Of a stretch of DNA of 64,000 bases, positions 22,055 to 35,474 are shown piece by piece (positions within the stretch are counted from its first letter, which is position 1; the number at the start of each line of letters is the position of its first letter). Position numbers and translations under genes: made by a program. The stretch comes from Meconema thalassinum (Eukaryota > Arthropoda > Insecta > Orthoptera > Tettigoniidae). The stretch is taken from the NCBI GenBank assembly GCA_946902985.2, contig OX336395.1:288543065-288607064 (forward strand), given 5' to 3'. Under the pieces are notes generated by a model. It saw only the letters and a list, made by a program, of their open reading frames with translations, was not told the origin of the DNA and did not search any database.

Positions 22055-24059
22055 ACATCAGTCTGATCAAAATTAGTACGACTCTACTGAGCCTATAACG
22101 TCAGATTTCACTTCCATATGGTATCTCCTCAAATGTATATTTTACTGAGTTCTACTCACTCAACAATACTTGACAATCATTATTATCAATTACAAATGAT
22201 TTAACTTTCAATTCTTTAGCATTGGGTTCTTCAAATTGTGTAACCAACATTTACCTTAAAATTAATAATAATCTCAACTTTGGTTACCACTAATTCAATT
22301 ATCTCTCTCACATTCGATATGCTAAGTCGTGCCGTGCCATCCTTCAATTAACAGAATACTGGCTGAATCAATTAGATAGGCCTCCCCGACTCATCTATAT
22401 TTGTTTTATCGAAAGAACACCACATATTTTCGTATATCACACATGGGAATCTGTTATTACTTTAGGACATCATATTCCTAATAAACGGCGTTTGAAACGA
22501 TATTTTAGCAGTGAATATTTCTTATGACATGGGCTACTGGATTCAAACCTCCAAGCCTTCATTTACATTGTCATACAAATATTTAACACCTCTGTGTTTA
22601 AATGACCAGTCTTCTCGCCAGAGCAATTTACCGGCCAGCGACCTTTCCTCAATGAGCCAGGTCCTTCACATCTGATTTATGACTCTAGTCTCCCTTCTAA
22701 AGTGTCACGTTGGGATATTCCTCTAAGAACCACGGCTTGGCCAGGCTTCACTCTACCGCTCTCTTCATTTTGAAAGACTTTAACATTTATAGTCTTACTG
22801 CTATTACAGTTACTTATTAGCCAATACTCAGCTCATACAGGTAATTGAATCAATCTATGGGCATCAGCATTGCAAGGAAAAATATGCGGTCTTTAATTTA
22901 GGGGTCTACTCAACTTTTAAACCAACTACGGTTTAACGTATAATCAATCCCAAGGGTCCTACCTCTTCTACTAGGAGATGAAGATACCGTGGAAGTAGGA
23001 CACACCACAACTTTCCCAAATGAGCGGAACACGTCTCATTCCTCATCAGGGTAATTAAGTCATGCAACCAGAGCCGGACTCACGCCAGTCCTCGGGGCGA
23101 ATACATTTGCTCCCCAATTCCAACGACGACATAGATCCGTCATATTCTTACCGCTACAACTACACTCATAATTCAATATTCGTGATCCTATTCCTGGTAA
23201 AAATCACTTGGTTCTATTATTACTCCTCGCTTATTTCAGCGGCATCAATCAATATTTCTCCTTCAAAGCCTTCCGTGAAGAATTATTACTCCTCCAAGCC
23301 GTTCTTAGTCTTTCCACAACTAACTTTACTTAATCAACTCAACAAACAACTCGTCTGTCATGAACATAACAATTCCACAACTTAATTGTCTTTATCGGGA
23401 TTCCTACCCTTATCACCATAAACTGGCTATCTATTACTTTACAAATTCACAATTTTCAACTCATCCTGCTAAACATCGATTCAAATCCGTTTCCCACACC
23501 ACAACATTTTAAGGAAGCACGACCCCTTAAAACACGTCATAATGTAACACATGTGGTTATATTTCTCTAATTCACACGTTTCACACTCTCTTATTTCGTC
23601 TCATCCAAGAATTGTAGGTGTTAGCGTATTTCTACCCTGGTCCTAAACATCTGCTTCGAATGATAGTCTCTGAATTCCTACCTGTCGGTTCCCTGTTCAC
23701 TTTGGTAAGTTCTATTTCCAATGTCTATATTCGGGTTTCTATCGGCACTGACTTTACTTTTACTGCCGCGATTGCCTGCGACTTCGATAATGTTCTTTTG
23801 CCGTGTTTCTATTTAGACAACATTCCTCTAGAACTGCAGTCTAGTCTTGAACTGGCACTTCGCAATACGTGATCCTCACTCCATCCACGTATAAATGTTT
23901 ATCACTTGAAATCCTCACTCGGATTCTTACAACTTTATGTTCTGAAGACTTAAACTGGCATCGAACTGTTACTGCCACTATCGACTTGTAACTACCTTGA
24001 ACTAATGTCCCTTGGACAAATACTTTATCATGAACTTACCAAGCACGGGCAAGTTCTGA
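22055..24059. other. Interior of T3, no identifiable gene
   Basis: AT-rich and mostly structureless. Short plus-strand ORFs (23062-23385, 23618-23872) show no recognisable domain. The minus strand between about 22870 and 22600 gives a longer broken protein-like reading (VKVFQNEESGRVKPGQ) that I cannot place. Confidence 0.5.
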
Positions 24060-24310
24060 CTGTCTTATAACGTGATGACTCCACTCGAGTCTCGAACGTA
24101 CTTGTTAAAATGGCGTAACCTCTCAAGGTTCACGAATACTGAAGCACTTCTGCACTGGTGAAACAGTAAAACACCCTCTCGGTGTTCACGTTAGACTGAA
24201 AACTGAAACAGTACGACTCCCTCTCGGTGTTCCTGAAGACTGAATGTTTATATTGGCGAAACAGTATAACCCGTCGGGGATTCACGAGATACTGAATACT
24301 TCTTCTCTGT
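24060..24310 (+). repeat. Imperfect tandem repeat of about 60-68 bp
   Basis: About four degenerate units have the pattern GAAACAGTA..CCCTCTCGGTGTTCACG..ACTGAA. It lies inside T3. Confidence 0.65.
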
Positions 24311-25035
24311 TGAACGGCCTATTTATTCAATTTGGCTAAAATATAGTCCATCTCTTCCTTTTTAAAACTAACTTTTGAAGTAATTCTCGTAGTGAGTTGG
24401 AAAAATTACTCCTGTACTCCCCAGAATACCTAGGTTCCAAAAATATCTCTTGATTCTGAAATTGATCGTCCAATTCCTCTTCAAAAATTCCTAAAGTAGT
24501 TTGATCCAGCGTGTGCGTTTCTCCTTACTGCTATCTCTGCGCTGGATTCATGCGCCTTCACTCCATGACGTAATGCTTAGGTCGGCATTTCTTATCCGCT
24601 CAATAATTACATAGTTTTATAATCTTAAAAATTATCGTTCAAATTATCAATCACTGTGGTGGATTTCAATGTTAATAATTTTTCTCTAAACTCAAAATCC
24701 ATGTTATTTCACAACATTACAAGCCACGCCTACCGCTAATATCGTTGTAATAATGCTTGTGTGAGCATTGAGTTGGGATTTCCTCTTAGTCACTGAAAAA
24801 AGTTCCTCTGCTCGTTGCGTTATCTGAAACTTTGGGCGTGATCTCACCTCGCACGCGTGCGGATGTCGTCACCGTATGCTTCATCTGATTGCTTCCTACA
24901 CACAAGATTGCCTGTTCTGTTTAAACTTCTAGAAATCCCATCTGGCTTATAACTGAAGCCTTTAAGAATACTACATTTCTTTCTTATCATTACATAGAAC
25001 GGGATTCGATTCCTTTTGCCTGTTCAAAAAGGGCA

Positions 25036-25114
25036 TAATACCTAAATCTATATTCCAGTTAAACAGATTCCTTCTCTGTTGAAAGGCTTTCCATGCCTGT
25101 GCTAACCTACTTTT
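25036..25114 (-). pseudogene. RTE-like LINE copy 2, middle segment
   Basis: The minus strand reads SRLAQAWKAFQQRRN, matching the SRLAQARKAF region of the LINE at 35475-38484. It is the bridge between the segment ending at 40131 (RSKGDIK) and the one starting at 20249 (IRKTF), so the three pieces are one element split by two insertions. Confidence 0.85.
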
Positions 25115-25154
25115 AGGTAGATTTCATTAGAAAGCTAACTATTGCAATGGGTAC

Positions 25155-27858
25155 TGCGCTCGAAATTAGGTCTAGTCAAGACAATATCACCGGACGAGGT
25201 ACGAACCGAGAGCATCAGAGGAAAATAGTGTATACAATTTTCGAGATATGAATCTTATTTACACAGGCAGAGAGATTATGCATCAACAAGCCATTGGTAA
25301 AATTTTAGCCAGAAGAAATATTTGTATTTGGAGAAGGAATGGAAATTTTATTACTTGATACATTTTAACCAAGCATAAATGACTTGAGACAAGTCCAGCA
25401 TAGTGTCAGTTTTATCAGTGTTAGCTGCGAGAAACCTGTTTTTGATACGAGGGGACATGGAAAGGATAAGCAGGGGTCGAACGCGAGCCAGAGAGAGTGA
25501 GAAGTGGGGACGACGCGTGATCAGCGCGCGCCATAAAGAGTCGACAGCCAATCAGATAAAACATTGATTACAGAGGAACTGATAAATATTAAATACATTA
25601 TTTTAATATTATAAAGGATTGTGACGTATCAAATTTACCAGGAAGGAAAAAGGAATTTAATTAGCAAGACGGAAATTAAATTGGATAATTGAGCGAGGAG
25701 ATATAGGCGAAGGAGTGAATTTTCAGAGCGGAGTGAGGCTAATTCAATCAATTTACGAGGGAAATCGAGCGGAGGAGGCTAGCGAACGCCAAATAACGAG
25801 GCTCTTTCTATCTGAACTTTCAAGGAGACAACACGTATAACGAATCACTCTCTAATCTACAAGAGGTAAAGACTTGGAAAATATTAGACTACAAGATGAA
25901 GAAATATAGTAGAAACATGGAACCACAAGTATGAATAAGCTGATAAATACAATTGAGAAGAAGTATTTAGCACAAACAACGAGAGATATAAGTCGTGAAA
26001 CTATACTTTGTAACAGTACATCGAAACTTCGAACACAAGACTACGCAGAAGAGAAGCCAAAAGCATTGTCATACTTCAAGGAAGAAACACATCACTCTAT
26101 ACAAGATGTATAAAGAATTAGGTCGAAGAGGAGAGACTACGACTACTTATTATTTAGAAGGAAGGAGAATGTTTTAATTCTCCCACTATGAAGGAAAAGT
26201 AAAGCTATACTAACAAGCGAGATCCAGATATGACCATGGCAACATAACAAATGGGAGCGAGCTGCGTCAACATCTGCAGTTCGTTCGAATAAAGGCAACA
26301 ATCTACTACAATGGAGAGAAATTCACCAGCTGAGGTGATTTCTCGTGTTAAGAAAGCACATTGCAACACTACCGACATCCAAGAACATCCAGAGATGGGC
26401 AGAAAGAAGATGGACCCAAGAATGAAGCGCGAGGAGTATCTAGGTCATCGGGCCGAGAAGAGTGAGACGCTGTGGAGGAGCGAGGTCAACGGCAGGGACG
26501 GGGGGAGACTGCCAGTCGAGTCCCAGCTGATTACCGGTTTTACTCACCCCATTGCTTTACAACAAGCCCAGCGGTCTACCCGGAAGCGGTGTGACTCATG
26601 CAGACCAGATGGCAGGCAAGTGTCACATTCCCGAAGCGCGTGGGAGAAATTCCACAGATACCAACATCATCAGACGTTACCAGCGGCCACAGTTTTGAAG
26701 GTAGACAAGTGCAATTTTACACACCTATGTAGTTATAACTTGTACACGATATTCCAGTATAATGACCAACATCTTATCTTATATTCATAGCCCATGTTAT
26801 TATTTTGTCTAGAATTTAGAAATAATACTGTTTATATACACATATATACACTATCGCGTCCTGCACGATTTCTTTATATTTGTCTCCAATTGTATATAGT
26901 TCTTTCCTACATCGTATATCACACAATAAAATTGTCAAATCCTGTATTACATTGTTATAACCAATGTGAATTATTTTTACAAACAGTTAAATTCATGACT
27001 ATTCACTTAAATATACAAATCCGGTATTTAATAATTAATAATATTACAAACTTGCGACGCATGACTTTCAGATAGGCTTCCAAAATAAAACTATAAGTGT
27101 GCGTGGCATTAACCCTCACTGCTCACACTCATGATTCTCCAAAAATACATATTACTGCTTTATTTAACTGACACAGAGTATTAATTATTTTATTCAGATT
27201 TGTAGATTTGACGCTATATTGCGGAAACGTTAACGACTGTATTAAACAGGGAACATGTTTGTAGAAGTTGAACGTTAAAGTGAAGTACAACAGAAGTAGA
27301 ACTACACAATTTTGCATTGTAATAATGTTGTTTGTTTTGCAACATCTTTCAAGGAAAGAGATTATTTTTACATAATTTGTGTGTGATACACAAGAGACTC
27401 ATTTTGGTCATATTAAGCCTAGAGAAGGGCAGTTATTTTATTTTGAGTGTTTTATTTTATCTTTCAACAGTATTAGGGACATTTATATAATGTCATTTTT
27501 AGTTAATAAAAGGCAAGCGTTTTTATACACTTGCTACCTTTTTATATAGCTGATTCTTATTTCGATGCTTAATTACGCGGTAACGATACCGCTAGCTAGA
27601 TGCAGACAGTCTATCCACACATTTACCTTAGTTACCCGAGAGTCGAGTTGCTCATTAGTGCTCTATTTTTTATTTTTCTTAAGCTGTTCAGTATGCAACT
27701 AGTTGGTAGTATAGTTAGATGTGCGTTATGTGTGTTCAGGGTTCCCAAGTCATTAGTCCGGTAGGACATGTTCAATTGTTAGCCGGGTATTGACATCCCT
27801 ACGATCCTTTTTCCATCTGCGCGGATTTGGGACTGTGACCTAGAGGAATTCGGACGCA
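25155..27858. mobile_element. 2.7-kb GTAC-flanked LTR-like insertion (T2)
   Basis: GTAC flanks both ends (25151-25154 and 27859-27862); the empty site GTAC is at 38718-38721 in W copy 2. Ends are TGCGCTCG and, inverted, TGCGTCCG. The interior includes a purine-rich part (25480-26500). Its longest ORF (26311-26790, 159 codons) has no recognised domain and biased low-quality composition; I do not consider it a proven gene. TG..CA ends and a 4-bp duplication suggest a long solo LTR or LTR-derived non-autonomous element. Confidence 0.6.
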
Positions 27859-29257
27859 GTACCATGTTTTGACTTCCGGAAAATTTCGACATATTGTCGC
27901 GTTTTACATCCCCGAAACACCAAAACCACCGTCAGTTCAAAAGTTTATATATAATTTATATATATATATATATATCACTTTCTTGTGGACACGATAACTA
28001 CCGTAATTTTGCACCAATCACTTTGAATTTCTTACATAATATGTATCCCTATAAAATCTCGGTCGAGTTGGTTAATGGGCAGCGTTGGTCGAAGGAGGTG
28101 AAAATGGGGGTCTTTTTTCACAAAAGTGATATATCGCATTAACTCTCTTAATATGTGAAATATCGAATCCTTTCCAAGTTCATACCATGTGTCGGATAAG
28201 GCCCTAAAATATATGGTTGAATTTTTTTATAGCACCAACCATTGACCAAAGGGGTGGGAAAAATTGTGTTTTTTTTTTCGGGAAACATTAATCATATCTC
28301 TCTTAGCAGGCACAATATCAAAACTGAACAAAATGGGCAATATTCCCCTAATAATTACCTACAACTTTTGTCTGAAAGAATTTTTGATATGACCCACCAT
28401 ATCGCCAAGGGTGAGCAAAATGATTTCGGAATTAGAAAGAAATGCCAAGTGTCATCAGGGGTTGCCTAAACAACTCTTCTAAAATCAAGAGGAATGAGCC
28501 ATGACAACGCCATTGCACGATATCACATTCAGTATTCCATCTGACTCTGTGGGAAGCGGCTTCGGTGACGTAAATGGTAGCATGCTGAACTTATATGCCC
28601 AAGGTCGCGGGTTCAAAGCTTGCCGAAATCGTCAAATTTTTCAAGAGCGCTAAAAATCCCTCAGTATGCTCTCCTTCGAAGGGGAAGTTCCAACGTTCGT
28701 TGCGAGTTGCTGGTGGCGGTGGCATCTAGTAGTCAAGTTCACAGCTATATGTCGTTGACGGTAGTGTTTGGTAGCAAAATTAGAAACTACTACTTGAAAT
28801 TGACCGTCTGCAGTCCTTACCTGAATTACAGACTAATACTGCCATCCCAATTAACACCGTTTGTCAGACAGATTCTACACACACCCAAAGTAAACGGGGC
28901 TACATGACCGCGTTGTCGCAGCACCTAAACTGAGGAACCAACCAAAATCTCTGCGGGAGATAAAATTTTGCGTGAAGAAGTAACAGACCGTTAGATAATC
29001 ACAATCAGAGTCGAAACCTTGCATAAGGACAGTGTGACCACAAGTATATCAAGTAGTTCAGTGAAGAACTATTAAGCCCATTTTCATATATCCTACTTAT
29101 GTTAATTGCCTCTATCTACATACAAAATTTCAGTTTTATTGCTGTAATTGATTCGTAGATGTTGAGAACCGACTAAATATTTCGGATGGTCGCCATGTTG
29201 GATTTTATATATGTAGGTCCTAGAGTTATGTACTGTTACATGAAGATTATTGTGTAC

Positions 29258-32200
29258 TGTACCCGATACCCAGTTGAGGCTATCGGCTACGCCAGCTGAC
29301 ATTAAGCCGTAGTTGAGATTTATGGGAAAAGTTGTAAAGATGCGCTCAGATCGAGTCGAGAGGAATGTTAGGAAATGACGTAGAAGGCCAAGGATTAAGA
29401 AGACACTGCCAGTCAAGCAGATGGAATTATGGGAGGAATATTGAAGTATTATTAAGATCTATATGGAACATAGTATTATATCATCTCAGAAGAGAAGAAA
29501 TGTCAAGCAATATATATGGTAATAACTTGAAGAAAGACAGATAATCCCTGAAGTTATTGTATAACTTAATAGCCGAGATGATGGTGGTCGAGATTATACT
29601 TGTGACGCATGACCACAGAAGGTAGGGGAACATCACGTGACAGCGCGGAGTAGGAGCTGGTCAACGCAGTCTAGAGACATCAGTCGAGTTCAGTCGGCGA
29701 GGCTGAGTAGAACACATGCGCAGAGAGAACGGCAAAGTTGAGCGGTGTACAGCACTTGTTGCGTGGCGTGAAAGCAACAGTATTACTTCACCAAGCGGAG
29801 AGCGGAAAGTAGGTCAGTGAGTCAAGGCAAGCAACGCCCGGTAGGCGGTGTGAGGACCGGTTACGAGGCAAGCTGTACGGGCCGTGTAAGCAAGGGAAGA
29901 GCCGGGGTTAGAACAGCATTATAATACGATTGAGAACTTTATTTCGAGCTGCATTTTGTAACGCAGAACAGCACAGCGAAGCGGTATGGCGAGGCCGGCT
30001 TTAAGCGTAGATCATTCTGGAACAGTGCAGTAGAGCCGAGCGTGCTGGTTCCGACTTTTATACGCAGGCAACATTAATGAAGCTGAACTTCGTTTCGACA
30101 TTCAGTTACATCATTGAGTTGGGACTTGTATTCAGTAATCGAATTGTGCAGGCAGATAGTTATAATATACTGCAATTGTGAACTTCAAATGAACTTAGAT
30201 ATTCCAATGACATTACGACTTATGCATTTCATAACGGAATATTTGGAGCGACCATGGGGTCCAAACAACATTAACGCTTTTAGGCAAACGAAATGTTACA
30301 AGTATATGCACTTATGAACATTGCCACGTGCATTAATACAATTCCTTTTCATGAATTATTATAAAATATCGAGTACGAACACAGCTACAGGGTGTTTCAA
30401 AAACTTATACACTTTATTAAATAAAATTTATTTTCTGCAAGTGAGACTTAACCGCTGTGGAGATTGAACTTTTAACAAGCGAACCGAACATTGTATGGGA
30501 CAGTGGCGTAACACAGAAGAAGAATATGGGGTACGCTGCTTTTATGAACTTTTACGTAAGAATTTGGACAGTATCCGCTATGGATAACATGCAGTTCACC
30601 ATGTCGGAGTAAGCGAAGACAGAGACGTGATGGCACCACGGAGCGATGGATTCGGTTCCTGAAGAAGAGGAGGTCCAACAGCTGATTCACTTGGGATATG
30701 AAGGCGATCGTTATTGCGTGGGTGATACGAGATTCCCGTCGATCTTTCGATAAATTTATTACACACAAGGATAATCGACGATCCTTGAAATATAATAACA
30801 GCTGATATGAGAAGGTACTGTAAGAGTTGTGACTTTCTGATATGATTTTTTTCATGAACACTGGGCATACTTGTATATATTTCTAGTAGGAGTTCTACGA
30901 TTATTTGACATGGCTTAGACATTATTTGCTCCAAATTTTGCTAGAATATGGCGTTACCATATGATATGGCAGGCACCATTATACGAAGTTCTCACCATTG
31001 GTTGGCTTTATTAAGCAGATGTTTGGTCTTTTAGACATTTTCCAGTAAGGATAGTTTTCTATGGATAGTTATTTTTTTGTGGCGAGTATTTCGAACTCGT
31101 GATCTGCAATTGGATTATTTAAATCACTTCGTCAGTTCATTGCATACTAGCGAGTGTGTATTATTCATCAGTAGGGATTTTTCCATTGGATTGTTTGGAG
31201 ATATTAAGATGTTATTCATTCAAGTGAATAAATATCGCTTTTATGTGACAACTAGAGACTTGTTGATTCCAATCTGGTACATTCACTCATTAGACGACGA
31301 GATGGGGCCTTTCGCTTTAGGCGATTGCATGGTGGTACACATCTTTACCCATCGTTCAGGGCATTATCATGATAGTCTGCGAGGCAAGGCCTTTCGTATT
31401 TATACGATTGCGTGGTGGTACTCATCTCACTTGCCATTTAGGAACTCATTTTTATCATCCGAGTGTACTTGAGATTGTAAGAGGATCAAACAAGAAACTA
31501 CTAGTCACATATCAGTCGAATTTTATTAAATAAATTAAAATTAAATGTCAGCAGGGTTACATTTTGTAATTCTTGTTTGCCAATCCAATATTTTGTTGCT
31601 ATACTCTTTTGAGAGTACTTTCATTTAACAGCTGATACAGCTGATGCTTTTGATAATTTTTATGATTGAGTTTGATACCTTTGAGAAGGATTTAAAGTAA
31701 TTGAATCTTGTAAGATGAATCATTAATGGTCAGATTTATTTTGAGGCAGATCAGTATTGCATATTTTAATGTGAGAGATTGTAGCACATTAGTGTTTTTC
31801 TGTGAAGTGAATTATGAGAATTTTAAGAGAATTTATGCTATTTGAAAGCAGATCTTGAATTTGATTTCGATTACTAAGGTAATATTTTTCCTAATTGTTT
31901 AAGAAGTTTTCTAGATGTGATCAGATTAATTACAGTTATTGGAGATTGTGTGCGTTGATAATTTGAAGCCAGTTATATATTTTTGTAGATCATGCAACGT
32001 GGTTAAGTGAAGTTTGTGATAGGCATTTTGTGGAAGTTGCCAAGTGGAAGTTGCAATATTGCTAATGTATTTTGAGGCAGACATGAGGTTGTCGAACCCA
32101 GTCTAGCATAATTTTGAGATTCATGCTGTGCGCTGAATATTTATGGAGTTTTGTGGAATAATTGTGGTATTCAAATGTGGTATTTCATAAAGTGAGAATA

Positions 32201-33767
32201 TATAATGTAGTTGTGGATAGTGAGATCCAACGTGAATTTGTGAAGGCAATAATAATTTTTGGCATGATAATTTAATACGAGATATAACTTGGAAGTGATA
32301 AAACTGTAAGACAACGTTCTATAACCCATATTAAACAATTTGTTAGAAAATTAAACAAATAAATAAGGTTGATAATACAAGATTTTCTGATAATAATAAT
32401 TAATTAAATAATAATCTGAAGTTTAAGCATATTAATGATCTGACCTAATGAAATAAAAATCAGAATGACTAGATGATATAATAAAAATCTAAATAACCAG
32501 ATGAATAAAATTTAAATAAATTGATAAATTAAATTTTGGAATAAATCAATGAATTAAATAACTGGATGAATTAAAGATTGAATAAATTAGCTGATTTAAA
32601 TAAATTAATAGATGATTAAATAGATGATGAATAACTGAATTAGAAGGTGATAATTAATTAAAGAAGCTGATGATTAATAAATTTAAATGAATTTAAATAA
32701 ATTTAATTGGGATATGATTTGAAGAATTGCAACTTGAGTTGATGAATTAAACAATTTATATTGATGATTTAAGATGATTTAATCTGAACGAGATGTTGAA
32801 ATGAGAGTGTGTGAATAATTAGAGAGCATAAAGAATTGATGATTATAATATTCATTTAAATGATTTAATGGTGATGAATTAATTATTCTGACATGAATAT
32901 ATTGAATTTTGAGATGAGAACTAAGGTGAGAAATATTTAATTTTGATGATGATGATGATGATTATAACCAATGAGTAGTGGATTTTCTGTGATTCACAAA
33001 CAAGCAATTATTAATGACAGTGTAAATAGTGTAAATTAATTATTCGATGTTTAGGAGCATTTTACTAACATATTCAGCATTTGAATAATGCCATGCAAGC
33101 CATAAATTATGTGATATTTAAAATATGTGATTATAATATGTGTGTTTAGACAGATTAATAATATTTTTACATCCACATTCATGATGTTAATTTAAAGAGA
33201 AGTTAGGTCTCAGTTATCACGAATGTCAGTGACGCAAAGACATAGTGCTACGGTGATCCTGAGAACCCAAGAGAACTTTAGAAATTTTTCCTATTTTATG
33301 TGGATTAAATTCACTTTGAGTAGAATAGAGATGGTTCGATTTTCTGGACAATGACAATTTAACGTTGGCATTCGACCATGCTCTCAGGTAGGATGAGTGT
33401 TTAATATGTCTGTCTGACTATCAAAGTTGAATAAATTTGTTTTTATCTTAGTTGTGATCTGATGATGATGTGATTTTCCTATTTCTTTCCTTGTCTTAAT
33501 TAAGGCTTAACCAGGAAGGATGTGGTTTGCTAGGGATTCAGTTGATGGCGCCCATTGCTATTTGTATTTTTTTAATTAAATTTAAACCCGTAACGACCCT
33601 GGAGATACTTTATCTCGTGTTACCCTCTGCTTTTGTGATATTTCAACTGAATTTCCGACACATTCCTTATTTGACTTGATGTTCATTTAACTCCGCTCTG
33701 TCCTGGAAATCCAGGAATGCGATGTAATAGCAGATGGGTCATCGCATCCCCAGGACGAACGGGTACA
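29258..33767. mobile_element. 4.5-kb GTAC-flanked insertion (T1), LTR-like ends, no clear genes
   Basis: Ends are TGTACCCG and CGGGTACA, flanked by GTAC at 29254-29257 and 33768-33771. The uninterrupted site is in Z copy 2 at 43730-43733. The interior starts with a GC-richer region (29580-30060) carrying two TCAGTCG initiator-like motifs near 29680-29695. ORFs at 30472-30861 (minus) and 31077-31472 (plus) follow without known domains; the latter overlaps an imperfect 72-bp duplication (31316-31424). Then comes a long C-poor AT tract (32300-33000). It could be an unusually long solo LTR or a large non-autonomous derivative. Confidence 0.6.
32300..33000 (+). repeat. C-poor AT low-complexity tract
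   Basis: Cryptic repetition of GATGAATTAAAT-like and AATAAATT words with strong scarcity of C on the plus strand, all within T1. Confidence 0.75.
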
Positions 33768-35325
33768 GTACGTGTAGCATTCAAACTTCAATCGCATGAT
33801 TAGGACACAAGAAGTAAAAAGGAGATTTTAAAATTTCGCACAACAGCCATCTTGTGGTTATGGAAACAATTGAAATAAATTAGATGCCAGTGGATTAAGA
33901 TTCGTATAAGGATTTACTGTACCAAGTTTTACTGCACTCGGGTGGCTAAATTACGAGAAACGTCCATGTGAATATTTATACTTCGCGTCCCCGCCATGTT
34001 GGATTTGTGATCACCAGATTATTTAAAGTCCTATAGGTGAACTTAAGTTCATAGCCCCTATGAACCTTAAAAAAATGGTTTGATTGCTATAATAGATTCG
34101 TAGATATTCAGAGCTGTCTAAATATTTCGGATGGTCGCCATGTTGGATTGTTAAATGTATAGGCCATAGAGTCATGTACCATTAAAGGAAAGTTATTGCG
34201 TAGGTTCATTATTCAAACTTTCACTTCAATCGCATAATTACGGCACAAAAAATAGAAACTTAATTTTAAAATTCGCAAAGTCGCCATCTTGAGGGTATGT
34301 AAACAATTGAACTCAATTAGATATCAGTGCATTGCAATGTGTATAAACCTTTCCTGTACCAGATTTCATTGCGTTTGGAACATTAAATCGCGAGAAAGTT
34401 CTATTTAAAATTTTCAAATTCGCTTGGCCGCCATGTTCGTTTTGTAGTTAACCTCCTTTTGAAAGTCTTATAGATGAACTTCCAGTAATGCCCTTTATCT
34501 TCGTACAAAATTTCAGGGTGATACCGCTAACAGTTTCAGAGATATAGAATGCCGGTGAAATATTTCGCACATCGGTCATCTTGTGGTTATGTAAACAATT
34601 GAACCAAGTTATAATCTGATTTACAAAAGATGATCGGTGAAAGCAATCACACGCTTGATGGGTGAGGTGAGGAATGGAGACGAGAGGGGTAACGGTCTCC
34701 ATGGCAACAGTGAGCAATGTTGTAATGTAGGCAGACACAGCAATAAGCACATGGTTTGACCCAGTGTGTCTTCACTCGTCACGGTCATTAGAGCGCCAGG
34801 CAGGGGGGCTAATAACTTCCACAATATTTGTGTCTTCCTGCAAGCCTCTCGGAATGTTTATGAGTTATGATCTGCCTCAGTGGCAACACAGCATTTCCCC
34901 ACGTGCTAGCTTTGACAGCTGTCAGCGAGCTTTATTGGTAATTCAGAGTATAGATGTCGATGCATTACAATGTGTATAAACATATACTGTAGCAAGTTTT
35001 ATTGCGTTTGGTTGGTTAAATCGCGAGAAACGTCTATTTAAATGTGGCAAATTCGCGTGGCCACCTTGTTGGTTTAGTAGTTACCAGTTTTTCAAATGTC
35101 ACATAGGTGAACTTGTAGTAGTTCCCTTTATCACCGTAAAAATCCAGGGTGATATCGGGAATGGTTTCGGCGATATTGAATGCTGGTGAAATATTTCGCA
35201 CAGCCGCCATGTTGGATTGGTGAGACGTAATAAAATTTGAAGGCCTCGGTCGGGGTCTTCCGGAATAGTGCTATGAACTTCCCGAGATTCATTGAAATCG
35301 CTCCAGACGTTTAGAGGTTATTAGT

Positions 35326-35328
<3 letters not shown>

Positions 35329-35364
<36 letters not shown>
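35329..35364 (+). repeat. (AC)n microsatellite inside Z1
   Basis: An uninterrupted AC run. The inverted Z2 copy has a (GT)n tract at the equivalent place (42173-42216), so the microsatellite belongs to the element. Confidence 0.9.
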
Positions 35365-35369
<5 letters not shown>

Positions 35370-35474
35370 CTCACACGGACAAAAGGTGATCTCATAAGCC
35401 TTTTTTTTTTAAATTGAAAATAGGCTAAAAATGGACCCCAAATGACGAGAAGGTTACCGTCCCCATAAGACAAT

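Larger units (their letters stand above)
20250..25035. mobile_element. LTR-like 4.8-kb insertion (T3) with 5-bp TSD TAATA
   Basis: It is flanked by TAATA (20245-20249 and 25036-25040) inside the RTE-like LINE; the uninterrupted site is visible in the other LINE copy at 35904-35908. Its ends are TTGCACCCTTTGAA and, on the opposite strand, TGCCCTTTTTGAAC. TG..CA-like ends with a 5-bp duplication suggest an LTR-retrotransposon-derived insertion, but I see no paired LTRs and no recognisable gag/pol. The interior holds the RT ORF at 20514-22004 (a separate LINE insertion). Minus-strand stretches (around 24520-24340 and 22870-22600) read as protein-like but are broken and unidentified. Confidence 0.6.
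29050..35427 (-). mobile_element. Helentron-like element Z, copy 1 (inverted), split by T1
   Basis: On the minus strand it starts TAGCCTATTTTCAATTT and ends with a TAGTTC..GAACTA hairpin and CTACTTG. AGCC[TC]ATTTTCA just inside the 3' end is the inverted partner of the 5' end (subterminal inverted repeats). The interior holds tandem units of about 292 bp with GCCGCCATGTTGG-type cores and an (AC)n tract. No TSD is present. The insertion point lies between T and T on the minus strand, as shown by W copy 2 at 39898/39899. Z parts are 29050-29257 and 33768-35427. Confidence 0.7.

Noticed and set aside
26311..26790. 159-codon ORF in T2 as a gene
   Set aside because: No recognisable domain, unusual composition, lies inside a non-coding-looking insertion; not supported beyond length.
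28570..28620. Functional tRNA gene in W (A- and B-box-like sequence)
   Set aside because: No cloverleaf can be drawn by eye and the module repeats at 39430-39477 as part of the mobile element.
31077..31472. 131-codon ORF in T1 as a gene
   Set aside because: Overlaps an imperfect 72-bp duplication and has no domain signature.
33540..33560. tRNA primer-binding-site-like TGGCGCCCA near the 3' end of T1
   Set aside because: Only about 220 bp remain to the element end, so it does not fit a position after a 5' LTR; probably chance.
29258..33767. T1 as a Ginger-type DNA transposon (4-bp TSD, TGT..ACA ends)
   Set aside because: The fourth and fifth bases do not fit the TGTNR/YNACA rule and the inverted ends are only 8 bp.
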